Below, one piece after another: positions 26,571-35,534 of a stretch of 60,393 nt of DNA. The notes under the pieces are model-generated. The model saw only the letters and a program-made list of their open reading frames with translations. It did not search any database and had not been told where the DNA came from. Source of the DNA: JAXMBN01 sp046349875. Lineage in GTDB: Bacteria; Planctomycetota; Planctomycetia; Pirellulales; Pirellulaceae. Location: NCBI GenBank assembly GCA_046349875.1, contig JAXMBN010000032.1:1-60393 (forward strand), written 5' to 3'. Position 1 is the first letter of the stretch. Each line of letters opens with the position of its first letter. Position numbers and translations under genes: made by a program.

Positions 26571-28064
26571 CTAGAGCGGACGTACGATCGAGAGACTTCG
26601 CCAATAATCGTACAGAGTTTCAATGGAATTCACACCGCCCCCCATCCCGCTCTTATTGATACCACCGTAGGGAACACCGTGTGGAAAGACATTATGCGCA
26701 TTGATCCAACTATTGGCGGCGCACATCGCATCCGCCACGCGGCTAGCGCGAGCGAGGTCGGATGACCAAACGCTGTTGGCGAGTCCGTAGTCGGTATGGT
26801 TCGCCATCTCGATCGCTTGTTCTTCATTTTCGAAAGGGCAAAGATAAGCCACAGGGCCAAAGATTTCTTCTTGCGCAGCAATGTTGTCCAAGCTTCCTTC
26901 AAGCAATGCAGGCTTGACGAAATGCCCTTCGTATCCGGCGACCTCGGCTGGCCCACCTTCCAAAAGCAACTTCGCTCCATCCGCCTGCCCTCGCTCGAGA
27001 TATCCTAAGACGCGCTGACGTTGCTTGGCATTGACTACCGGTCCCATCTGCGATCCTTGGCTGCGCTGATATCCGACCTGAACTCTCTTCAAGCGATCGA
27101 TGCATTCCGAAACGAATCGGTCGTAGATGCGTTTGTGAACCAACCATCGTGTGGCATCACAGCAAACTTGTCCGGTGTGGAAGGTAATCGCGGCCGCTAA
27201 TTTGTCTGCCGTTTGACTCACATCCACATCATCAAAAATGACAGCGGCCCCCTTCCCTCCTAACTCCAACTTCACTGGCACCAAGTTTCGTCCACATGCT
27301 TCCCCAACCATGCGGCCTACTTCAGGCGACCCAGTAAAGGACATTCGTTTGATCTTGGGACTTCCCGAAAGAGCTGCACCGGCCGTTGAACCCAATCCAG
27401 GAACGACATTGATCACACCATCGGGAAGGCCCACTTCCTGAGCGAGCTTCGCCAGATAAAGGGCGGATAGAGGTGTATCCTCGGCAGGTTTAATGACCAC
27501 CGTATTCCCAGCCGCCAGCGCTGGAGCGATTCCCCAACCGATCAGAAGGAACGGGAAATTCCAAGGAAAGATAAACCCGCAAGCTCCCCAAGGATGACGA
27601 CTCGTCCAAGCTTCGTGGCCTTTGACGGGCAGAACCGACTGCAATCGCGCGAACTGCGCGAGATCTGCGAAATAGCGGATCGTATCGACGAAATTCTGGA
27701 CGTCCCCCTGTGCTTGCGCTTCGATCTTGCCGGCATCGAGCGACTCGATTTGAGCGATGATCGGCTTCTTCTTTTCGACAGCATCGGCCAATCGATGCAA
27801 CCATCGCGATCGTTCATTGGCAGGTAGCTTGGCCCACGGTTGCTTTTGAAAGGCTTGATTGGCTACATCGATGGCTCGATCGACATCCTCTTTTTGCAAC
27901 GCATACACCTCTGCCAACTTGTCACCCGATCCCGGATCGTAGGTGGAAAAGGTACTTCCATTGGACGAAGCAACTTCTTTCCCTCCCACAAATCCACTAT
28001 GTATCGCCGTGCTTAGAAAGGAATCCACTTCGGGCAGTCGATTGGTTTGCGTTGCAACGGCCAT
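26571..28064 (-). CDS. Aldehyde dehydrogenase, betaine-aldehyde-dehydrogenase-like
   Basis: NAD(P)-dependent oxidation of an aldehyde to its acid, cytosolic, 497 aa, intact. Hallmarks are GFIFPWNFPFLLIGWGIAPA and GNTVVIKPAEDTPLSALYLA in the cofactor domain, SFTGSPEVGRMV, the catalytic Glu in VKLELGGKG and the catalytic Cys in TGQVCCDATRW, then EEIFGPVAYLCPF. The resemblance is to the plant/bacterial betaine aldehyde dehydrogenase and retinal dehydrogenase branch. Its upstream partner is a GMC oxidoreductase, the classical choline-to-betaine pair, which supports but does not prove osmoprotectant synthesis. It lies between that gene (gap 206 nt) and fmt. Confidence 0.9.
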   Translation of the reverse strand: MAVATQTNRLPEVDSFLSTAIHSGFVGGKEVASSNGSTFSTYDPGSGDKLAEVYALQKEDVDRAIDVANQAFQKQPWAKLPANERSRWLHRLADAVEKKKPIIAQIESLDAGKIEAQAQGDVQNFVDTIRYFADLAQFARLQSVLPVKGHEAWTSRHPWGACGFIFPWNFPFLLIGWGIAPALAAGNTVVIKPAEDTPLSALYLAKLAQEVGLPDGVINVVPGLGSTAGAALSGSPKIKRMSFTGSPEVGRMVGEACGRNLVPVKLELGGKGAAVIFDDVDVSQTADKLAAAITFHTGQVCCDATRWLVHKRIYDRFVSECIDRLKRVQVGYQRSQGSQMGPVVNAKQRQRVLGYLERGQADGAKLLLEGGPAEVAGYEGHFVKPALLEGSLDNIAAQEEIFGPVAYLCPFENEEQAIEMANHTDYGLANSVWSSDLARASRVADAMCAANSWINAHNVFPHGVPYGGINKSGMGGGVNSIETLYDYWRSLSIVRPL

Positions 28065-28270
28065 GTTTCCACGTTCCTTGATATCAGGGAGGGAGATTGA
28101 ACGAGAAGGTAGGAAGGTATTGCCAATAGGTGAACATCGTCACCACGACGCGATGCTATACCAAGTCGTTTTCCAATCAAGGTAAACTCGCAGCATTTCT
28201 CCTGGCAATCACAACTCTGATTGTACGTCATCTCTCGCCATGAGAACAGAAGTGACAAGGATGCTCATTC

Positions 28271-29842
28271 CTACGAGAAATCAGAACGCGAGCGATCCCA
28301 ACATTCGAGGAATCGTTCGGCAACCATCATCACTGGAACTTGCGTGTTTCCACGCGGGATCCATGGGAGGACCGATGCATCCACTACGTACAGTCCCTCG
28401 ACGTCGCGCACCTGCAGTTGCAGGTCCACAACGGAGTCATTTGTGTTTCCCATGCGGCAGGTTCCCACCGGATGAAACAAAGTAGTCGCGAACCGCTGTA
28501 CGATCTTGGCCCATTGATCGCGAGAATTCCAACGAGGACCTGGAAATATTTCCTGGAGTTGATGCCGCTGGAATACCTCCGTATTTCCAATCTTCCGAAC
28601 TTCCATCAAACTTTCGATGGCATGATCGAGATCATCTTCATTCCGAAAATAGGCGGGATCCACATCAACCGCGAAATGCCCATCGCGAATGACCGCGCGA
28701 ACTGAGCCTCTACTCTTCGGACGCAACCAAGTCACTCCCACGCTCATCGCAGGTACCGGTTCCGGCTTGGTCGGAAATTCTAAATAGTGATGAGCCGTAA
28801 CATGGATTTGGTAGTCGGGTATGCCACTGTCACCCACACGCGCACATCCCGCCCCCAACCTTCCGAAGCCGCCAACTTCACACAGATTGCTCGACACTGG
28901 GCCTTCTCTTTTCGAAACGTACTGCAGTCGATCCGAACGCGAGGGTGGCTTGGAAGCGACTTGGGACGCATCGCTGTGATAGACGATGGGTACGATCCAA
29001 TGATCTTGGAGGTTGTGTCCAACATTAGGATGCTCTACAACGCATGGCACGTTGATTGCATCCAAGGTGTCGCGATCACCAACACCGCTTCTCTGCAAAA
29101 TGGCTGGGCTATGAATGGCACCTGCGGAAAGGATGATGGCCTGCTTGGCATAATAAAGTACCTCTTGTCCATGAATATCGGCTTGCACTCCGATGGCACG
29201 TTGATCCTTCCAAAGCAATCGCTTCACGGAACCATCGGTTTGTACCTGTAATAAGCTTGAGCCCATCCAAGGTTTCAAGTAGCGATGAAAACTCGTGACG
29301 CGTCTCCCATTGTCGATCGTCGTACGGAAGGGACCGATCCCCAACTCCGCATGCGCGGACGCCGAATTCCATAAATCCCATCCCATCTCCGCGCCCGCAT
29401 CAAGAAAGGTTTGCGAACATCCAAACTGCGGACCAAGAGGTCGTTGAGAGTGCATTCGCTCCGAGACTCGCTTCCATGCGGGCTCACAATCGCGCGGGCT
29501 CCAATGGGTCAAGCATGTTCCATCGTCGAATTGCCAATCTTCGAGGGCACCTTCCATATAGATCATGGCGTTCATCATCGAACAACCGCCGAGCATTCTT
29601 GCTCGCGGGTAGGGCAAGGATCGCCCTTGCATGGCAGTTTGCGGTACCGTCTTGATGTTCCAATCACGAGCACTTTGAAACAAGTTGGCATAACGTGATG
29701 GAACAGAAACATCGGGGCCATGCGCCCTACTGCCAGCCTCTAACAATAGAACCGTTCCGCGTTCTTGCTCGACCAACTGCGAAGCGACGATGCATCCAGC
29801 GGTACCGCCGCCGACAATGATGAAATCGAATTCAGTCCGCAC
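28271..29842 (-). CDS. GMC-family FAD oxidoreductase, choline-dehydrogenase-like
   Basis: FAD-dependent oxidation of an alcohol, 523 aa if started at the GTG at 29842. The FAD fold is clear (FDFIIVGGGTAGCIVASQLV, LLLEAGS), as are the GMC signatures (ARMLGGCSMMNAMIYMEGAL; GAIHSPAILQRSGVG) and the active-site region HPVGTCRMGN with a late NTQVPVMMVAERF. The GTG overlaps the tsaB stop by 11 nt and has AAAAGG upstream, so translation is probably coupled; a GTG at 29869 is the alternative. Together with the downstream aldehyde dehydrogenase it could convert choline to glycine betaine. Other alcohol substrates are possible. Confidence 0.9.
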   Translation of the reverse strand: MRTEFDFIIVGGGTAGCIVASQLVEQERGTVLLLEAGSRAHGPDVSVPSRYANLFQSARDWNIKTVPQTAMQGRSLPYPRARMLGGCSMMNAMIYMEGALEDWQFDDGTCLTHWSPRDCEPAWKRVSERMHSQRPLGPQFGCSQTFLDAGAEMGWDLWNSASAHAELGIGPFRTTIDNGRRVTSFHRYLKPWMGSSLLQVQTDGSVKRLLWKDQRAIGVQADIHGQEVLYYAKQAIILSAGAIHSPAILQRSGVGDRDTLDAINVPCVVEHPNVGHNLQDHWIVPIVYHSDASQVASKPPSRSDRLQYVSKREGPVSSNLCEVGGFGRLGAGCARVGDSGIPDYQIHVTAHHYLEFPTKPEPVPAMSVGVTWLRPKSRGSVRAVIRDGHFAVDVDPAYFRNEDDLDHAIESLMEVRKIGNTEVFQRHQLQEIFPGPRWNSRDQWAKIVQRFATTLFHPVGTCRMGNTNDSVVDLQLQVRDVEGLYVVDASVLPWIPRGNTQVPVMMVAERFLECWDRSRSDFS

Positions 29843-30572
29843 GAGCCGTTGCCTTTTCTTCGGCAGCACTGCGACGCAGATACTTGGGTTGCAATGCCAT
29901 GGGATCGATCCAATCCGATTTCATGCGTCGTTGCGCTAGACGCAGCACATCGATCGCTTTGGGTTCGATCGTCGATTCCATACGACATCCTGGAATGCCT
30001 TCGAGTCTTGGCCATGCTTTGGTCACCACCGATCCCAACAAACAGGATTGCGACGCATGAGATGCAGCCTTGATAGACTCGATCCAAAAATCGACGGTAT
30101 CGACTCTCGAATTGCAAACACATGCCGTATTACCTTGTGCATCGATCGCCCAACAACTTCCAAACCATTCTCCCCGGTAAGCCTCCATCATGGGCCAAAT
30201 CGAATGAGGTCGGTCCACCGAGTGTGCGCATCGATGTCGATACGCTTCCACCATACATTCCAAAGAATCGATCCCTAGCACCGAAATCCCTAAGGCATAG
30301 CCCATGACTTTGGCAGTTGTGATACCGACACGAAGACCTGTAAAGGAACCAGGCCCTTCGGCCACGGCGATACCGCAAAGATTGTTCGGTGAACAATTCG
30401 TTTCTCGAAATAATTTTTCGATGGTTGGAGCGAGGCTTTGGGCCGAACCGACTTCTGCAGACAAGTCCCTGCCATGAACCTCATTCCTCCAAGAAAGGGC
30501 GATCGAGCCCGATTTGCCGGTGGTTTCGATCGCTAGAATGGCGGCGGAATGATCGTTCGAGACGGAATGCAT
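29832..30572 (-). CDS. tsaB: tRNA threonylcarbamoyladenosine biosynthesis protein TsaB
   Basis: Partner of TsaD and TsaE in making t6A at position 37 of ANN-decoding tRNAs; non-catalytic scaffold of the ASKHA fold. The 246-aa protein shows AAILAIETTGKSGSIALSW, the diagnostic GPGSFTGLRVGITTAKVMGY, WPMMEAYRGEWF and a C-terminal PKYLRRSAAEEK. Length matches the family. It is the first gene of a minus-strand unit with the GMC enzyme, aldehyde dehydrogenase and fmt, two housekeeping translation genes flanking two metabolic ones. It is divergent from the metallophosphoesterase pair with a 150-nt gap that must hold both promoters. Confidence 0.93.
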   Translation of the reverse strand: MHSVSNDHSAAILAIETTGKSGSIALSWRNEVHGRDLSAEVGSAQSLAPTIEKLFRETNCSPNNLCGIAVAEGPGSFTGLRVGITTAKVMGYALGISVLGIDSLECMVEAYRHRCAHSVDRPHSIWPMMEAYRGEWFGSCWAIDAQGNTACVCNSRVDTVDFWIESIKAASHASQSCLLGSVVTKAWPRLEGIPGCRMESTIEPKAIDVLRLAQRRMKSDWIDPMALQPKYLRRSAAEEKATARAD

Positions 30573-30722
30573 GGAATCTCAGCTACTCACTATGGGGGTG
30601 TCCGGCACCAAAGCAGGACCAGTTTCCCCTAGTTTTGAGCCAGGGTTTGTCCGATTAAAGTGCTATATCTAGAATAACAAATTCGGTTCGTTTGGACGGG
30701 TGGTCGAGTTAGGGGTCTATCA

Positions 30723-31484
30723 GTGCGGCAAGCGTTAATCAGCGACATCCACGGAAATCTCGAAGCGCTGAACGCGGTGCTTGCAGACATCTCCACTCAA
30801 TCGGTCGACGAAATCATTTGCTTGGGCGACGTCGTTGGGTACGGTCCCAATCCATGCGAATGCTTGGATACCGTCATGAAAAAATGCCGTTTAACGATCA
30901 TGGGCAATCATGATCAAGCGGCATTGTTTGATCCAGATGGTTTCAATCCAGTGGCATTGCGAGCCATCTATTGGACTCGGGATCGGTTGGATGATCCAGC
31001 ATCCGGACGGGCACCGGTCATCAACAAACGATGGGATTTTTTGAGCGAATTGCCGCGGCAATATACGGAAGATCAATTCCTGTTTGTGCATGGATCCCCG
31101 CGAGATCCCACGAACGAATACGTATTCCCCGAAACGGTCTATGACCGTCCTCGGATCGATACCCTCTTCTCGCGAATTCCTCAGTATTCGTTTCAGGGGC
31201 ACACTCATATGCCGGGCGTGTTCACTGAAGATTACGAGTTTCTCGTCCCACCTGATATCGATTTCTCGTTTCCTTTGGGAAGAGAGAAATTGATGGTCAA
31301 TGTTGGAAGCGTCGGGCAACCGCGCGACGAAGATCGCCGATCCTGCTATGCTATCTTGGATCGTCGTGAGCGAAGGATATACTTCCGTCGTGTCGAATAC
31401 GATTACGAAACAACCATCAAGAAGATCTACGCGGTGCCCGAGCTCGATAATATGCTCGGTGATCGCTTAAGGACAGGACGCTAG
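30723..31484 (+). CDS. Calcineurin-like metallophosphoesterase, copy 1
   Basis: Cytosolic dinuclear-metal phosphoesterase of 253 aa with a GTG start. All five metal motifs are visible: SDIHGNLEAL (D-x-H), GDVVGYGPNP (G-D), GNHDQAA (G-N-H-D), FVHGSPRDPTNEYVFPE (H) and FQGHTHMPGVF (G-H-T-H). The arrangement is that of the COG0639/YfcE-like single-domain phosphodiesterases whose physiological substrate is usually unknown. A nearly parallel second copy follows 36 nt downstream. The 30.57-30.72 kb upstream gap holds the promoters of this gene and tsaB. Confidence 0.9.
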   Translation: MRQALISDIHGNLEALNAVLADISTQSVDEIICLGDVVGYGPNPCECLDTVMKKCRLTIMGNHDQAALFDPDGFNPVALRAIYWTRDRLDDPASGRAPVINKRWDFLSELPRQYTEDQFLFVHGSPRDPTNEYVFPETVYDRPRIDTLFSRIPQYSFQGHTHMPGVFTEDYEFLVPPDIDFSFPLGREKLMVNVGSVGQPRDEDRRSCYAILDRRERRIYFRRVEYDYETTIKKIYAVPELDNMLGDRLRTGR

Positions 31485-31520
31485 AGCATTGCGTCCTGAT
31501 GAGAAGGGATAGGTCCGAAC

Positions 31521-32266
31521 GTGCGACGGGCGATCATCAGCGACATCCACGGAAATTTGGAAGCCCTCACAGCGGTATTGAAGGATATCTCGCAGCAGCA
31601 ATGCGATGAGATCGTATGCTTAGGCGATATCGTTGGTTATGGCCCCAATCCGTGTGAATGCGTCGACAAAGTATCGACCTTGAATGCGTCGATTCTAGGC
31701 AATCACGACCTGGGAGCAATCTTCGATCCCGAAGGCTTTTCGAATGCCGCGGAACAGGCCATCTTCTGGACTCGAAAACAACTCGAAAGTTCCAATCCTC
31801 CCGAAGCAGCTCGTAAGCGACTCGATTTTCTAGTCGCCTTCCTCGAACGCGTCGCGAAGGCAAAGTCATGTTCGTTCATGGATCGGTACGCAATCCGATC
31901 AATGAGTATGTCTTTCCTGAAGACGTGTTCAATCGTCGCAAAATGGACAAGCTCTTCTCGATGGTGCAAGGGTATTGCTTCCAAGGGCACACGCACGTCC
32001 CAGGTGTCTTCACCGCCGATATGCAATTCGTCCGACCTGAAGAATGTGGAATGCGATTTCCACTGACGACCGATAAGGCCATGATCAACGTTGGATCGGT
32101 AGGCCAACCGCGCGATGGCGATTGGCGTAGCTGTTACGTGATTTTCGATGGTGCATCGGTAGAGTTTCATCGTGTCGAATACGATGTGCAAACGACGATC
32201 GACAAAATCTACGCGATCTCGGAGCTCGACGATTTCCTCGGCGATCGACTTCGTGACGGCCGATAA
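31521..32266 (+). pseudogene. Calcineurin-like metallophosphoesterase, copy 2, one frameshift
   Basis: Tandem paralogue of the preceding gene, also with a GTG start: SDIHGNLEALTAVLKDISQQ, GDIVGYGPNPCEC, GNHDLGAIFDPEGF, then after one missing base near 31827 MFVHGSVRNPINEYVFPEDV, FQGHTHVPGVFTADMQFVRP and VGSVGQPRDGDWRSCYVIFD. All metal ligands survive. The lesion is next to a TTTT run. By eye roughly 60 percent of residues match copy 1, so the duplication is old and both copies were kept under selection. The gene is probably intact in life. Confidence 0.85.
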
Positions 32267-32297
32267 CATTGTTGCATTATCAACGACTCGATCGCAC

Positions 32298-33591
32298 TCA
32301 TTCCCAGCTGAAGCAAGCCGCTTCTTCGCCATTACGGACGTAGATGCGATTTCCAATGACGATCGGGTGATTCCAGGTTTTGCCTTCAATGGCGGGTATC
32401 TTGGCCAATTCTTCGAGCCCCTTGGGACTTGCGTGAAGCAATACCAATTCACCTGATTCACTGATCACCAATAGTTGCTCGGACGCTGGCAAGCTCAATA
32501 CTTGTCCATTTCCATAGCGACCTTTCTTCCATTGACGTTTTCCAGTCTTGGCATCGATACAAGAGAAGATATTGGAATCAAAGCCGTAGAGATAATCGCC
32601 CTGCTTGATGAAGTCATTGAAATCAGGCTTTAGATCGCGTGTGTTCCACAGCACTTCCACTTTCCACTGATCCTGATCCTTGCTTACTTGCAACAATTGG
32701 ACACCTTCACCGAGTGTTGCGGCGAGATACACTTGGTTGCCATCTACCAGTGGCTGCAAAGCTCGATAGTTCAGCACTTTAGCTTCATGGTTCCAAAGAA
32801 CACTTCCATCGGCAATGGAATGGAACGACAAACCCTCATTCGATTCCATCAAGATTCCTTGTACATCAAAGAAGGTTGCCAATTGCGCAGAACTGTAGGA
32901 ATGGTCTCCAGATGCGGCCCCCCAACGAAGCTCGCCCGTCTTTGCGTCATAAGCCAAGATTCCTTATCGCCGGCTCTCCCGCCATCAACGGGGGCCCGCA
33001 GTTCAGCAAGGGCGGAAAAGCCCGTATTGCGCGTTCGATTTCCGCCATCCTTCTTGAGATCAGCATTCCATTTTTGCTCACCTGTGGCGGGGATCCAAAC
33101 AGACGAGCATCTACTGGGCCAAGAGCAAAACAACTTCCTCGGCCAAGGTCGGAGTCGCGAGGTCCGCCCCCGCGGTTTCCCGCAAATCGATCGGGATCGA
33201 AATTCCACCCCTTCACCCGTATCCGCATTCAAGCAAATGACTGCTTCCTTCTCACCGCGTTGCTCTGGGAGAATAGACGCTTGTTCGCAACCGTGAACGA
33301 TGACCAGGCTGACCGATCAGTCGCTTCCATAGCACCTTAAGCGTGCGCTTTCCAATCGCTTGGCAAACTGACTTGGGCCAAAACAATTTCCGGTCTCGCC
33401 CCGGGAAACAGGCCGGCGAATCAGCAATGTTGAGCGGTTGCGCTTTCACATCGCTCGAACTCGATGCACATCGATCCGCCATCGAAGGTATCGCTCTTCG
33501 AAGTTGCACCCAACGCCAATCGTATTGGCTCACAACCTTCCGGTGGTCCCTTTCAACTGTAGACTGCACCAAAACGCCAAACAGAGAACCA
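32298..33591 (-). pseudogene. PQQ-type (BamB-like) beta-propeller protein, N-terminal half broken
   Basis: The clean C-terminal 220 residues show repeated blades with the YxxDAKTGxxxW motif: MAYDAKTGELRWGAASGDHS, FHSIADGSVLWNHEAK, SCIDAKTGKRQWKKGRYGNG, ending CFSWE. Upstream in changing frames are WNFDPDRFAGNRGGGPR, SLVIVHGCEQAS, VICLNADTGEGV, FRGETGNCFGPSQFAKRLES-like, and a hydrophobic N-terminal anchor (VGIVAMVLCLAFWCSLQL). It is an exported protein of a kind very common in planctomycetes, lacking evidence of PQQ enzyme activity. At least four lesions between 32.95 and 33.55 kb. The exact start is not clear. Confidence 0.8.
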
Positions 33592-33662
33592 TCGCCACAA
33601 TGCCTACCTTCAGACGAGCCGGATTGAGAAAACGCGATTGCTCCAAGGCAAAGCAGGCCAAA

Positions 33663-34105
33663 CTAAGTTGGAAAGACGCGGGTCATCCAGGTGATCGACT
33701 GCATCGAAGGATCAAGCAATAACGCACCGACTACCGAGATCACAATGACTGCGATGTATGCCAAAAGCTTTTCTTTTCGCAAGTCGCACGACTCCATTCG
33801 ATCCACCACAACAACGCCAACACGTCAATGCCCTGATCAAAAGAATGCCATCATGAAAATGGGGATACCGAGCCGCATACGGAAGATAGGGGAAGTAAAA
33901 AATCCCAGCAATCAATACAGCTGCTGAATCCAACGCAAGCTCTTGAGTTCAGGGGCATGATCATGCGCGTTGATTGGTCCACCATCATGGTCTCTCTTAA
34001 ACCTGCGTCGATATAGAATGCTCGAAGGAATTGTTCCGCTCCGCTCCTTCTTGGATTTACTTTTACCATCTCACGAATAATATCAGCCCCAATATAAATT
34101 ATCAC
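33663..34105 (-). pseudogene. Membrane-protein remnant
   Basis: Hydrophobic pieces in different frames, AAVLIAGIFYFPYLPYAARY, GIPIFMMAFF and LAYIAVIVISVVGALLLDPS ending SITWMTRVFPT at 33663. They suggest a polytopic membrane protein immediately upstream of the PQQ-like gene on the same strand. No family recognised. Confidence 0.4.
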
Positions 34106-34559
34106 TTCCTAAACGATTTTTTTTTTTTTTTTTGAATAATAGTGGAGTAGAAAATGATTGAACTTAGTCGCTCGATCATGATCCTCCGTTGGTCCAGTTC
34201 CTAAGCAATTTGCGGTGCCTTCCTTGGGTACCCACTACCCATCAATACATCTCATCAATCTTTTGGCGACTTTCCACTAATGATAGCTGTTTCTCCATGA
34301 TTGCGAGGCAGCTTGCATACTTTCGCACCGCTGCAAATGTAAAGGCTTTCATGTTGATACGAAGAGTCGCCCTCCATTTCCCGCCTGTTGCTCGATGCGA
34401 TCCCATGATGCCTACTTGCCTGACTTGCTGGTATTCCAATCCACCTTTGCGTCTTCCACGAGGTCGGCCAAAGTAAAACGAAGATTTGCAACGTCCGCGT
34501 GTTCTAGCCATTTGATCCGTACTGATGGAAATGCTTAAAAAGTATAAAGTCGATCTTCA
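34106..34559. other. Intergenic stretch with a 17-T homopolymer
   Basis: A run of 17 T lies at 34117-34133. Beyond it an open frame on the minus strand at 34242-34511 (89 aa, very basic N-terminus) has no recognised relative or ribosome-binding site and is not called. The 5' limit of the ceramidase-like gene is near 34.55 kb. Confidence 0.5.
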
Positions 34560-35534
34560 ACCGACGATTTACAAAGTGGATTGGCCATGTCGACATCACA
34601 CTGACCGTGGCCATTCGAAATGAATGGATTTCTCGTTCGCAAACAAGAATCGACAGGAAGGCGTCACGCGATCTTGGCCAAAGCCTTCGCTTTTGAAGAC
34701 GACTTCAACTCCTCGTGGACTTCATCACGGTCGATACCTTGGGGATTCCACAGAGCATGACGACCGCTCTGCATGCTCGCCTTGAAAAGAAGATTGGATT
34801 GCGAGCCGAAAACTTGGCGATCACGGCAAGTCACACGCATACTGGTCCAATGATCCGCTGCGCGCCGAACATTTTTGGCAAACCGGACTTCGACGAAGCC
34901 TGGAAGGTCATTGATACCTATACCCACTTTCCTCGACCAATTGAACAAGTGGCGATCGATGCTTGGAAGAACCGCGAACCCTCGACCATGGACTGGGGAA
35001 TCGGAGAAGTCGGCTTTGCCAAGAATCGCCGCGATGCGAAAGGACCGATCGATCATGACCTTCCCGTGTTGGTGATTCGCGATCTTCGTTGGCAAGGCAC
35101 ACGATGTAATTTGTTACCAGTTATGCCTGTCATTGCGTTTCCACCTTGGGCGATCGTTTGATCGGTGGTGATGGCTTTGCTCAGATTCAACTCGAACGTC
35201 GCTATCCGGGGAAATTGCGGCGATGATTTCGATCGGCTGCGCCGGTGATCAAAATCAAGGCGATTGCTTCGCGATCATGGCCGATCTAGCAGAACATCAC
35301 GGCAAGGAAATGGAACAACGCTTCTATTAGTTCGAGCTCGCTTACGACCCATTCAAGGTGATTTTTATTGTCAATCGCACTCTGTTTCACCCCTTCGATA
35401 CCTTGCCGATCGGAAGAGTGGAAGAAACTCGCCGCCAATCCAATCGATACCATGTCGCGTAACGGTGCCAGTCGAAAGAGAAATGCTACACCAAAATCGA
35501 ATACCCCATTCAATCATGGCACTTTGGGAATTCG
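34560..35534 (+). pseudogene. Neutral ceramidase domain, 5' part of the fusion, frameshifted
   Basis: Pieces of the neutral/alkaline non-lysosomal ceramidase N-terminal domain run in order: GHVDIT, NGFSF, LAKAFAFEDD, then a clean run VDFITVDTLGIPQSMTTALH, NLAITASHTHTGPMI, WGIGEVGFAKNRRDAKGPID and HDLPVLVIRDLRW. Later frames give SYACHC-like, GGDGFAQIQLERRYPG, and SIGCAGDQNQGDCFAIMADL. This family hydrolyses the amide of ceramides outside the cell with a zinc-bound serine. At least six frame changes as given. The domain continues without a stop signal into the long downstream frame, so the two were one gene. Start uncertain. Confidence 0.8.

Noticed and set aside
34242..34511. Minus-strand 89-codon basic frame
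   Set aside because: No ribosome-binding site, no recognised relative and three overlapping frames of similar length in the same DNA.
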